A DNA stretch of 34,904 bases, from the NCBI RefSeq assembly GCF_001043915.1, contig NZ_LABX01000064.1, positions 1-34,904 on the forward strand, read 5' to 3'. Below, piece after piece: positions 7,736 to 15,740 of this stretch. The position numbers were made by a program, and so were the translations under genes. Source of the DNA: Methylobacterium aquaticum. Its GTDB lineage: Bacteria; Pseudomonadota; Alphaproteobacteria; Rhizobiales; Beijerinckiaceae. Under the pieces are notes generated by a model. The model was given only the letters and a program-made list of their open reading frames with translations. It did no database searches and had not been told where the DNA came from. Numbering within the stretch: the stretch's first letter is position 1; every line of letters starts with the position of its first letter.

Positions 7736-9451
7736 TCAGCTGGGGTCTGCGAGGGCGATGCGCGCCGTCTCGAGTGCCGCCGCGATGCGGTTGAGGGCCC
7801 GACGAGCGGCGACACGCGCAAAGCGCGACGCATCGGTGCCCGGCTCCGTCGCCGCGAGTGCCCGGATCGGGTCGAGCACGGGGTAGGGGTCCTGTTTCAG
7901 CGCGGGGTCGGGCTCGAAGCGGTCGCCCCTCGTGTAGTCGAGTGGCACGAGGGCACGGCAGGCATCGATGAGGGCTGCGTTGGAGCAGCTCGTCTCTGGC
8001 GAGCCGGCAACCTGAATGCGGCGGGCGACCTCAGCGAGACCGCGCAGTGCCGACAGGAGGGCCGACAGGTCGAGCCGTCCCGCGAGATCGCTCTCCAGCC
8101 CGACGAGCGCCTTCTCGAGCGCCGTGACCTGCCGGGCGACGTCGAGCGGAAGGAGCGGGTCGGTGAGCAGGCGACCGATCGCGTGGACGTAGATGCGGGC
8201 ATCGCGCACGAGGAGGTCCGGGTCGATCTTGTCCAGCGTGTCGTCGGGCGTGTGCCACCACCAGCCGAAGCCGGCTCCGTTGCGCGTGGCCGCGCCCCCG
8301 ATCGCCGGGCCCATGACGCTCGGGCCTTTGCTGGCCGGCTGCTCGCCCATCGCCATGAACAGGGACGGAATGCCAATGCCCCAAAACGACTGATCGCCGG
8401 CGCGGCTCATGCGATGACCGATGAGCGTCTGCCCGCCTTGCCGCTCCACGGCTTCGGCAGCGACGCGGAACAGCTCGTGCGAGGAGAGCGCGTCGGTCAG
8501 CACCGTATTGCCCTTGGCACCGACTGAATCGACGTTGACGTGGGCGACGCAGCGCGCTTCCAGCTCGCCAAAACGCTCGTCGGCGTACCAAGCCGAGCCC
8601 GAGTAGCGGCCATGCGAATGACCGGACCAGAAGCAGAGACGCAGCCCTCGCACGAGCGCGTCGCGACGTGGTGCGAAGAGGCGTGCCACCTCCAGCATCG
8701 TGGCGTTGGCGCTGCCGTTGTCCATGACGCCGCGGTACCAAGTGTCATGGTGGCCAGAGAACAAAACGAACGTGTCGTCCGGCGCGTTCGGCGCGTCGAG
8801 ATCGGCCTGCAGGATCGGCGTCTCGCGCCAGCCGGTCTCGACCTCCGCGAAGATCTCGGCCTCGAGCATCTCGCCGGCGATGATCCGCCGTTTCAATGCG
8901 TCCCCGTCTTCGTGCCGAATCGTGACGACGACTGTCCTCGGCAGGAGATCGCGCTGCGCCTCGGTCGGGCTACCCCAGACGGGCGAGATGCACATCTCGT
9001 AGAGGTGTTCGAGCGGGGAGACGTGGATCTGCCCGAGCGCGCCTGCCTGGGACGCCCGCAGGCTCGCGGCCGGGTTGGCGATGCCGTCCAGCAGCACGAT
9101 CCGGCCCGCGACGTCGAGCCCGGTCAGGTCGCGGGAGCCGCCGCTCCCGGCATAAACGACGGGCGCGCGGAGGCCTGCCGGACCCGAAGGCTGCGAGAAG
9201 GACTGGGTGATGCAGTCGAGCCGGGTGCCGCCGACGAACAGCCGCGCCTTGCCCGGCAGGCTGATATAGGCGTCGTGCCCGATCAGCTCAGTGCGCCAGC
9301 CGAGTTCCGTCAGCACCTTGGCGAGATAATGAAAGCTTTCCCGCTCCTCGGACGATCCGGAAAGCTTCTCGCGCTCCGCGAACACGGCGAGGTGGCGCAT
9401 CATCGCGCCGGCGTCGACGGCACGGCAGAGGTCCTCGATCAGCTGGCTCAT
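7736..9451 (-). CDS. M28 family metallopeptidase-like protein with PA domain
   Basis: A 571-residue protein of the M28 (aminopeptidase/glutamate carboxypeptidase) fold. A protease-associated insert covers about 95-200. Metal ligands are visible: H235/D236 in SGHHDTW, D244 in GVMDNGSAN, D308 in NVDSVGA and H400 in WWWHTPDD. The usual Glu-Glu pair, general base plus ligand, is missing: the matching segment reads FWSGHSHGRYSGSAWYA (274-290), with histidines 278 and 280. I recall this HSHG form from other M28-like proteins, so it is probably a subfamily trait and not a mutation; activity and chemistry remain open. About 150 extra C-terminal residues are helical and alanine-rich. No signal peptide is seen. 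GGAG is 8 nt before the ATG. Confidence 0.88.
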   Translation of the reverse strand: MSQLIEDLCRAVDAGAMMRHLAVFAEREKLSGSSEERESFHYLAKVLTELGWRTELIGHDAYISLPGKARLFVGGTRLDCITQSFSQPSGPAGLRAPVVYAGSGGSRDLTGLDVAGRIVLLDGIANPAASLRASQAGALGQIHVSPLEHLYEMCISPVWGSPTEAQRDLLPRTVVVTIRHEDGDALKRRIIAGEMLEAEIFAEVETGWRETPILQADLDAPNAPDDTFVLFSGHHDTWYRGVMDNGSANATMLEVARLFAPRRDALVRGLRLCFWSGHSHGRYSGSAWYADERFGELEARCVAHVNVDSVGAKGNTVLTDALSSHELFRVAAEAVERQGGQTLIGHRMSRAGDQSFWGIGIPSLFMAMGEQPASKGPSVMGPAIGGAATRNGAGFGWWWHTPDDTLDKIDPDLLVRDARIYVHAIGRLLTDPLLPLDVARQVTALEKALVGLESDLAGRLDLSALLSALRGLAEVARRIQVAGSPETSCSNAALIDACRALVPLDYTRGDRFEPDPALKQDPYPVLDPIRALAATEPGTDASRFARVAARRALNRIAAALETARIALADPS

Positions 9452-9466
9452 CTGTCGCGCTCCATC

Positions 9467-10615
9467 CTACCAGGAATGCCGGCGCGAGGCGGGACGACGC
9501 CAGACACCTGCTCGTTCGAGGATAGGGAAGATCGGCGCAGCCCGGAGCAGCTCGGCGGATGACCAGACCGGCAGGCGGAAAAGGAGCCCGTTCAGCCCGA
9601 ACTGCTTGTTAGCCGCGATGATCTCCTCGGCCACCTCAGCGGGAGTGCCAGCGAAGACGGGAAACTCGAGCGGCGCAGTCTTTTCGTGGCGCAGCTTGCC
9701 GATCTGCCCGGTCCACTTGCGGCCGGCCTCGTTGTCGAGGCTGGCCATCAGCTCTCCGTAAAGCGCTTTTGCCTCTCCCGGCTCGTCGCGGATCAGGAGG
9801 TCGGCGACCACCAGCGCCTCGGGCGCCCGATCCCGCCCGGCCTCAGCCGCATAGCGGGCAAGGTCAGCCTTGATCGACACCACGTCCGCAAGGGAGCGGG
9901 GAGAGGCGAACATGTAGTCGCAATGCCCGGCGGTGAAGCGGCGGCCGGCTTCAGAGGCGGCGGCGCAGACATAGACCGGGCGCTCGGACGGGTAGGGCCC
10001 CTTCATCCTGCCGTGCGCCCGGTAATGCGCGCCGGCATGCTCGGTGCGCCGCGAGCCGTCCCAGAGGGAGTCCATGATCGCGATGGTCTCCTCGGCCGCG
10101 GCATACATGGTCGAGCTGTCGGGGAGGTCCTCGAAGCCGAAAAGGCTCGCCTCGTAGTCCCGGTAGCCGTTGACGATGTTCCAGCCCCAGCGTCCGCCGC
10201 CGAGCCAGTCGAGATTCGCCGCGAAACGGGCGATGTGCGTCGGGTGGAAGAAGGTGGTGTGCAGGGTGGAGATGACGCCCAGATGCCGCGTCGCCATGAG
10301 CAGGGGCGCGGCGAGCATCAGCGCGTGCAGGCCCGGATCCTGGAAGCCGATGCGGGTGCCTTCCTCCGAGCTCGGCGCGTAGCCGTCGCCCAGCAACGTG
10401 AAGTCGAGCTGGACGGCCTCGCAGGCTTGCGCGAGCGCGAGGTGGTTCTCGAGCCGTAGCGGATCAGGATTCAGCGCCGAGATCTGCGCCGACGGCAGGA
10501 GCGTGCGCGTGCCCGGCCAAAAGATGCCGAACCGCATCGTCCCGTCCCAGCTCTTCGGCTTCCGGACTTGATCGAGACAGGGCAAGACGAGGTCGGGAAT
10601 GGCGTGTGCAGACAT
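9467..10615 (-). CDS. LLM class flavin-dependent monooxygenase (operon copy)
   Basis: Luciferase-like TIM-barrel oxygenase of 382 residues, in the NtaA/SnaA/DszA/SoxA-type branch. Such enzymes use FMNH2 supplied by a separate reductase and O2 to oxygenate amides, amines, sulfones or aromatic N-heterocycles. The barrel begins at MRFGIFWPG (residue 27). Family landmarks are LLGDGYAPSS, the LGVISTLHTTFF strand and GGRWGWNIVNGYRDYEA, the phosphate- and isoalloxazine-binding region. It is clearly paralogous to the gene at 15741-16844, down to the closing aromatic residues. GAGGAAA lies 6 nt before the ATG. It is encoded just after the importer genes, which suggests it acts early on the imported compound. 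The flavin reductase at 16884-17837 is the only reductase partner in view. Confidence 0.92.
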   Translation of the reverse strand: MSAHAIPDLVLPCLDQVRKPKSWDGTMRFGIFWPGTRTLLPSAQISALNPDPLRLENHLALAQACEAVQLDFTLLGDGYAPSSEEGTRIGFQDPGLHALMLAAPLLMATRHLGVISTLHTTFFHPTHIARFAANLDWLGGGRWGWNIVNGYRDYEASLFGFEDLPDSSTMYAAAEETIAIMDSLWDGSRRTEHAGAHYRAHGRMKGPYPSERPVYVCAAASEAGRRFTAGHCDYMFASPRSLADVVSIKADLARYAAEAGRDRAPEALVVADLLIRDEPGEAKALYGELMASLDNEAGRKWTGQIGKLRHEKTAPLEFPVFAGTPAEVAEEIIAANKQFGLNGLLFRLPVWSSAELLRAAPIFPILERAGVWRRPASRRHSW

Positions 10616-10645
10616 CGTTTCCTCGGGAAGAAGTGACTTGGCCCC

Positions 10646-11452
10646 TCAACCGAGCATGCGGGCGAGGCCGACGGTTCGCTCGATCACCGCGACGGCGATC
10701 ACCGACAGGATGATCAGCACGGTCGAGACGGCCGACACGGTCGGGTCGATGTTGATCTCGACGTAGTTGAACAGCGCGATCGGCAGCGTGTTGACGCCGG
10801 GTCCCGCGACGAAGAACGAGACGGTGAACTCGTCGAACGACATGATGAAGCCGAATACCGAGGCGGCCAGCAGACCGGGCGCCATCATGGGCAGAATCAC
10901 GAGCCGCCCCACCTGCGATGGCCGTGCGCCGAGAACGAGGGAAGCCTCTTCCAATGCGACGTCGATGCCCCGGATGCTGCCCGCGAGGACACGCACCGCA
11001 TAGGGGAGCGTCAGGATGACGTGCGCGACGAAGAGGCCAGAGATGTCGCCGATGAGGCCCATCGCGCCGAGGATCATGTTGAGCGCGATCGCGAGCACGA
11101 TGGAGGGCACGATCAGCGGCGTCAGGAGGAGCAGCTCCACCAGTCCCCGGCCCGGGAAGCGGTATCGGACGAGCGCGTAGGCGGCGAGCGAGCCGATCAC
11201 GATCGAGATCGTCGTGGCGACGGCGGCAACCATCGCGCTGATCCCGAAGCCGTGCAGGAAGCCGGGTGTCGTCGCCGCGCTCGCGAACCATTTCAGACTG
11301 AACCCGATCGGCGGGAAGCTGACGGAGACGTCATCGCTGAAAGCGGACGGAATCACGACGAGGATCGGCGTGATGAGGAACAGCATCACGAGGCCGACGA
11401 AGGCCCGCAGCAGGAAGCCCGTTAAGTCTCGGGCATGGGGCGCCGCCGCCAT
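10646..11452 (-). CDS. ABC transporter permease, PotC type
   Basis: Integral inner-membrane permease of 268 residues with about six transmembrane helices (first at about 17-36, last near 240-260). The cytoplasmic EAA loop, EEASLVLGARPSQVGRLV, contacts the ATPase and is the family signature. Sequence type and gene order (binding protein, ATPase, permease, permease) match the spermidine/putrescine-type importers (PotD-A-B-C order here). Its ATG is 2 nt past the stop of the partner permease, so the two are translationally coupled. The Pot-like class also carries other small cationic or organic-nitrogen compounds, so polyamine is not implied. Confidence 0.92.
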   Translation of the reverse strand: MAAAPHARDLTGFLLRAFVGLVMLFLITPILVVIPSAFSDDVSVSFPPIGFSLKWFASAATTPGFLHGFGISAMVAAVATTISIVIGSLAAYALVRYRFPGRGLVELLLLTPLIVPSIVLAIALNMILGAMGLIGDISGLFVAHVILTLPYAVRVLAGSIRGIDVALEEASLVLGARPSQVGRLVILPMMAPGLLAASVFGFIMSFDEFTVSFFVAGPGVNTLPIALFNYVEINIDPTVSAVSTVLIILSVIAVAVIERTVGLARMLG

Positions 11453-11454
11453 GC

Positions 11455-12321
11455 TCAGTGCTCCCCGAAGCGGCGGATGAGGCCGTTGTAGAGCGCGACG
11501 AGGCCGAGGGTGGAAACAGTGAGGAGAACCGCCGTGGTCGCGCCGGCCGGCCAGTCGCTCGCATCGACGACCTGTTCCTTGAGCACCGTCGCGAGGACAG
11601 AGACGTGCCCGCGCGACAGCCAGAGCGGCGTCAGGAAGACACCCGTCGACAGGCAGAAGACGATCACCGATCCCGCCGCGATGCCCTGCAGGGATAGAGG
11701 CAGCGTGACGAGACGGAAGGAGGTCGCGGGCGTTGCCCCGAGGAGGGCCGCGGCCTCGCGCAGGCTCGGATCGATGGCCCCGAGCGTCGAGGCGATCGAC
11801 AGCACCATGAAGGGCAGGAAGATGTGCACCATGCCGGCCACGACCGACCAGTAGCTGCGCATCAGCGCAACGGGGCCTTTCGTCAGGCCGAGGGCTTGAA
11901 GGGCCTGGTTAATCACTCCCTCGTTGCCGAGCAGGATCGTCCATCCGAGCGCACGCACCACGATGCTGACCAGCAGCGGCGATAGCACGATGATGAAGGC
12001 GACGTATCTGTAGGAGGAGCGGCTGTAGACGAGGTACCAGGCCACCGGATAGCCGCACAGCACGCAGATCACGCTCACCATGAGCGAGAGATGAAAGGTC
12101 CTGATCCCGGCCTGGATCAGGTAGCCATCCTCGAAGAAGCGGACGTAATGTTCGAGTGTCGGCTGCGAACCCTCGCTCTGGGTCGAGATCCAGGCCATCG
12201 TGACGGTGGCGCAAACCATCGCGAGGCCCACGAGGCTCGCGGGGAGCAGGAGGAGCCCGAGGTTGAGGCGGGAGCGCCAGGCGCTCCGCGGCGAGGCGTG
12301 CTGGGCTGCGACGGCGCTCAT
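11455..12321 (-). CDS. ABC transporter permease, PotB type
   Basis: Inner-membrane permease of 288 residues with six predicted helices and the EAA loop REAAALLGATPATSFRL. The start is the ATG at 12321 because it overlaps the ATPase stop as ATGA and the hydrophobic first helix follows about 20 residues later; an upstream extension in the same frame to 12462 is arginine-rich antisense-like sequence inside the ATPase gene and is not believed. It is expected to form the membrane heterodimer with the PotC-type permease, with each EAA loop docking one ATPase subunit. Confidence 0.92.
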   Translation of the reverse strand: MSAVAAQHASPRSAWRSRLNLGLLLLPASLVGLAMVCATVTMAWISTQSEGSQPTLEHYVRFFEDGYLIQAGIRTFHLSLMVSVICVLCGYPVAWYLVYSRSSYRYVAFIIVLSPLLVSIVVRALGWTILLGNEGVINQALQALGLTKGPVALMRSYWSVVAGMVHIFLPFMVLSIASTLGAIDPSLREAAALLGATPATSFRLVTLPLSLQGIAAGSVIVFCLSTGVFLTPLWLSRGHVSVLATVLKEQVVDASDWPAGATTAVLLTVSTLGLVALYNGLIRRFGEH

Positions 12322-13451
12322 GGGGTCAGTGCCGTCACGCTGGAGCGCGTCCAGGAGAGGACCACCTCGTCGCCCGCTTCGGGCGCCTGGACGGGCGTGC
12401 TGCGATTGGCGTTCGTCAGCAGCACGTCGACCGGTTGCGGCAGGCCGATGTCGACGTAGCAATGGGACACCGCGCCCGAATAGGCGACGTGCAGCACGCA
12501 GCCGCGCAGGGACCCTTCGTCGGAGGACGCCTTGCCGCTCGACAGGAACACGTTCTCGGGCCGGATGAAGAAGGAGAGCGAGGTATCGACCTCGGCCTGT
12601 CCCGCGACGATCGGGACTGCAATCATCGCCCCGTTCACGAGCCTGACCGATGCCGTTTCTGCCGTCCGGTCCACAACTTCGCCGCTGAAGAAGTTCGAGG
12701 TGCCGATGAAATCCGCGATGAAGGCGTTGCGGGGATCGCGATAGACCTCGTCGGGCGGCCCCGCCTGAACGACCTTCCCGGCATTCATGACGATGATGCG
12801 GTCGGAGAGCGTCAGCGCCTCCTCTTGGTCGTGCGTGACCATGACGGTAGTGATGCCGACGCGACGCTGCAGGAGCTTCAGCTCGAGCTGCATCTGCTCG
12901 CGGAGCTTGCGATCGAGCGCGCCGAGCGGTTCGTCGAGGAGCAGGAGCCGCGGACGGGTCACGAGGGCGCGGGCGATCGCAACGCGTTGGCGCTGGCCGC
13001 CGGAGAGCTGCTTGGGGAGACGTTCCGCGACGGCGCCGAGCCGCACCATCTCCAGAGCCTCGGCGACGGCCATCCTGCGCTCCGAGGCCGGTGCGCCGCG
13101 CACGCGCAGCCCGAACCCGACATTGTCGGCGACGCTCATGTGCGGGAAGAGCGCGTAGTTCTGGAAGACCATGCCGATGTTGCGCTGCCAGACCGGCAGG
13201 TCGTTCACGACCTCATCGCCGATCCGGATACTGCCTTCATCCGGTCGCTCGAGACCGGCGATCGCGCGCAGCACGGTGGTCTTGCCGCATCCGCTCGGGC
13301 CGAGAAGGCTGACGAACGAGCCGCGCTCGATATCGATCGACACGTTCTGCACGGCGACCACGTGGCCGAAGCGCTTCGAGAGGCCGGCAATGCCGACGGC
13401 GACCGGATCGTCCTGCGGATGGGTCGCGGCGGTGTTGAGGCTCTGCAGCAT
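12318..13451 (-). CDS. ABC transporter ATP-binding protein, PotA type
   Basis: Cytoplasmic ATPase subunit of 377 residues that powers the importer. Walker A GPSGCGKTT starts at 51, the Q-loop glutamine is Q97, the signature LSGGQRQR is at 149-156, Walker B LLLLDEP ends at D173/E174, and the switch histidine is H207. A C-terminal TOBE-type domain (about 280-370) is present, as in PotA/MalK ATPases, where it binds substrate or regulators. Its ATG shares one base with the stop of the binding-protein gene (TGATG) and its own stop overlaps the PotB-type start, so the four transporter genes form one coupled block. Confidence 0.95.
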   Translation of the reverse strand: MLQSLNTAATHPQDDPVAVGIAGLSKRFGHVVAVQNVSIDIERGSFVSLLGPSGCGKTTVLRAIAGLERPDEGSIRIGDEVVNDLPVWQRNIGMVFQNYALFPHMSVADNVGFGLRVRGAPASERRMAVAEALEMVRLGAVAERLPKQLSGGQRQRVAIARALVTRPRLLLLDEPLGALDRKLREQMQLELKLLQRRVGITTVMVTHDQEEALTLSDRIIVMNAGKVVQAGPPDEVYRDPRNAFIADFIGTSNFFSGEVVDRTAETASVRLVNGAMIAVPIVAGQAEVDTSLSFFIRPENVFLSSGKASSDEGSLRGCVLHVAYSGAVSHCYVDIGLPQPVDVLLTNANRSTPVQAPEAGDEVVLSWTRSSVTALTP

Positions 13452-14557
13452 CAGACTTTCAGAGTCCGCTGGATGAGCTGCTGGATCTGCGCGAAGTTAG
13501 TGGCGATGTAGGTCGCATCGAGCCGGATCAGCTTGGAGCCGACATCCTCGGGCCTCACGATGGCCGGGTTGTCCCTCAGCTCGGCCGGGATGTGCAACGT
13601 GCCGATGGCCGGCGAGATCGCCGCCTGCGTCAGCCACGCCTCCTGGCATTCAGGCGAGAGCCACGTGTTGAGGTAGCGCTGCACCAGTTCCGTAACGAGC
13701 GGCGAGAAGCCCTCCACCGACTGGATCTGGTTCGACCACAGGGTTGCCCCTTCCTTCGGCAGGGCGAAGCGGACGTTCTTTCCTTGGAAGCGAGCTTGCT
13801 CGACCCAACCGCCCCAATGCGGCGCGAGCCAGACCTCGCCGCGATGGACCATGTCCTGCTCTGAGGTCGGTCCGGCGGACCAGACGCCGATGTTCTCGCG
13901 GTGCGGCGCCCAGGCCCTGATCCCGTCCTCGACCGAGGGTTTGCCGCCGCTCGCGACGGAAGCCATCGCATAGGCGTCGAAGTAGCTGTCGTACATCGAC
14001 ACCCGGCCCCGGTATTTCGGGTTCCAGAGGTCGGTCCAGGAGGTCGGCGCCTCGACCCGGTCGGGATTGTACATGATGCCGAAGGGCGTCTGCTGCACCG
14101 TCACGCCCTGGCTGTCGGGAATGCGCACGGCCTTCGGAACATGAACCGCGTTGGTCACGAATTGCGGATCAAGGGGCGCCCAGATCTTCGAGATCATGCC
14201 GCGCGCAGCGAAGAGGTCATTGAACATGCCCCCGCCGATCACCGGGTTCTTGCGCTGAGCGATCATTCTCGGGAAGGCGGCCGAATTGGTCGAGGTGTTC
14301 AGATCGATCGACACCTTCGGGTAGGCCTTGGCGAACATCGGGTTCGCAACCGCCCGCAGGGCGTCGCCCACCGGGCCGCCCTGGATCAGGATCGTGAGCT
14401 GCCCGGCGGTGTCGGCGGGAGCCGCAGCGAGCGCTTGCGCGAAAGCGAGAAAGGACGGTCCGGCAGCCCCGGCCGCCAGCATGCCGCGCAACAGCCTGCG
14501 GCGGTCCAGGCACGGCGTCAGGCGCCTGACGTCCTGTTCCTCGTAATCACTGTTCAT
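13451..14557 (-). CDS. Periplasmic solute-binding protein, PotD type, Tat signal
   Basis: Substrate-binding protein of 368 residues for the adjacent PotABC-type importer. The N-terminus has a twin-arginine motif (DRRRLLRG, about 18-25) followed by an alanine-rich hydrophobic stretch to about residue 47, suggesting folded export by the Tat system. The mature part is a type II periplasmic binding fold: an early ILIQGGPVGDALR strand, the middle TPFGIMYNPD and the TSWTDLWNPKYRGRV segment common in PotD-like proteins. GGAG is 8 nt before the ATG. The gene follows the CE4-like hydrolase by 33 bp. The ligand cannot be deduced; the family covers polyamines and other small organic solutes. Confidence 0.92.
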   Translation of the reverse strand: MNSDYEEQDVRRLTPCLDRRRLLRGMLAAGAAGPSFLAFAQALAAAPADTAGQLTILIQGGPVGDALRAVANPMFAKAYPKVSIDLNTSTNSAAFPRMIAQRKNPVIGGGMFNDLFAARGMISKIWAPLDPQFVTNAVHVPKAVRIPDSQGVTVQQTPFGIMYNPDRVEAPTSWTDLWNPKYRGRVSMYDSYFDAYAMASVASGGKPSVEDGIRAWAPHRENIGVWSAGPTSEQDMVHRGEVWLAPHWGGWVEQARFQGKNVRFALPKEGATLWSNQIQSVEGFSPLVTELVQRYLNTWLSPECQEAWLTQAAISPAIGTLHIPAELRDNPAIVRPEDVGSKLIRLDATYIATNFAQIQQLIQRTLKV

Positions 14558-14590
14558 GGCGGGCTCCAGAGTGTGGATGCGAAAGCGCGG

Positions 14591-15490
14591 TCAGCCTGCG
14601 GCGTTGTCGCGGGCGAAGCGGGCGATCTCCCCGTGGGTCGCGAACCACACGTCGCCGAGCGATTTCGCGTGCCGGATCAGCTCGTCCACGATCCAGATGC
14701 GGGAGCGATACGCGATGATGTGCGGGTGCATCGTCAGCTCGAACAAGCCGCCTTCGGCATGAGCCGCGTCGAGCTCACGGCGGAAGATGTCGAGAACGTC
14801 GGTGGGCGGAGTATAGGGGCGTAATCCTTGCGCCCGGTTCATCATAAAGTAGACGGCGTCGTCGCGAACCCACTCGAACGGCACTTCGACGATCCCGGTC
14901 GGCGTCCCGTTCAGGACGAGTTCGTAGCAATCCTCGTCTGCACTGAGCGACGAATCGTATTCGAGTCCGAGCTCACTCATGAGAGCCAACGTGTTCTCGC
15001 TGAAATCGGCGGAAGGGCAGCGCAGGCCGTAGGGCCGGGCTCCGGTGATCTGCTCGATCGTGTCGAGGGAGCGCCGCATGAGGTCGCGCTCGTCCGCTTC
15101 GGGAAGGATCGAGTTCAGCTCGTGGATCCAACCGTGGATGCCGATCTCGTGCCCCGCTCCGACGATCTGACGCTGCTCTTCGGGATGGAGGAGCGCGACG
15201 ACGGCCGGCACGTAGAAGCTCGCCCGGACGTCGTGCCGCTCGAGAAGCGACAGGATCCGCGGGATGCCGACCCGGTTACCGAACTGGCCCCAGGCCAGAC
15301 GCCCGATCGAGCGGCCGCCCTCGCGCAGCTCACTGGTCTCGTGATCGGAGTCGAACGACAGGGCAACCGCGCAGCGGGCGCCGCCCCTCCAGGTCTTCGG
15401 CTTCAGCGCGCGTCCGGCGCGGCAGCGCTCGACGAGTGCTCGCCATTGTTGCTCTGGCCATTGCCAAGGCTCCGAACCATTCGCGCTCAT
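14591..15490 (-). CDS. Polysaccharide deacetylase-like (CE4 fold) hydrolase
   Basis: A 299-residue NodB-like (CE4) metal hydrolase. Motif 1 is SFDSDHE with D47, D49 and H50; motif 2 is HGWIH with H119 and H123 as metal ligands; RCPSADFS and a late TMHPH follow. No signal peptide is present, so a cell-wall role is unlikely. Cytosolic CE4-fold enzymes include PuuE allantoinase and HpPgdA-like proteins that open cyclic C-N bonds, and that fits the amide-catabolic neighbours better. The ATG at 15490 is preferred; a TTG two codons earlier is possible and the Shine-Dalgarno match is weak for both. It is the first gene of the ten-gene operon and is divergent from the second LLM gene. Confidence 0.88.
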   Translation of the reverse strand: MSANGSEPWQWPEQQWRALVERCRAGRALKPKTWRGGARCAVALSFDSDHETSELREGGRSIGRLAWGQFGNRVGIPRILSLLERHDVRASFYVPAVVALLHPEEQRQIVGAGHEIGIHGWIHELNSILPEADERDLMRRSLDTIEQITGARPYGLRCPSADFSENTLALMSELGLEYDSSLSADEDCYELVLNGTPTGIVEVPFEWVRDDAVYFMMNRAQGLRPYTPPTDVLDIFRRELDAAHAEGGLFELTMHPHIIAYRSRIWIVDELIRHAKSLGDVWFATHGEIARFARDNAAG

Positions 15491-15575
15491 GGACAACCCG
15501 CGCCAGCGATTTCGATCGAGAGTGATCGTTGCCGATGCACAAGCGTCGTGTCGAATGAAAAATTCTGTATTCAGC

Positions 15576-15592
15576 TATAAGTTTGTCTTATA
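15576..15592. promoter_or_regulatory. LysR-type box (T-N11-A dyad) between divergent operons
   Basis: TATAAG, five bases, CTTATA form a perfect 6-bp dyad that contains TAAG-N5-CTTA, the T-N11-A pattern bound by LysR-type regulators. It lies 86 nt upstream of the CE4-like gene start and 148 nt upstream of the LLM start, inside the 250-bp divergent control region. The LysR gene at the far end of the operon is the obvious candidate regulator. The dyad is seen in the sequence; the binding is inferred. Confidence 0.5.
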
Positions 15593-15740
15593 TTCCATGA
15601 ATTTATTGTCATGGGTGTGTGGTTTTTCATTGACGAGCGTAATATTTTGCGACAGTCCATAGCGAGACATCAGCCGTTCCTCGCGTGGCTCGAAGCCTTG
15701 CTCTCAACGGAATGTGCGAACAGCCGGAGGATCGCTACCG

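Noticed and set aside
12435..13511. 358-codon plus-strand frame opposite the PotA-type ATPase
   Set aside because: Shadow of a gene with all ABC ATPase motifs.
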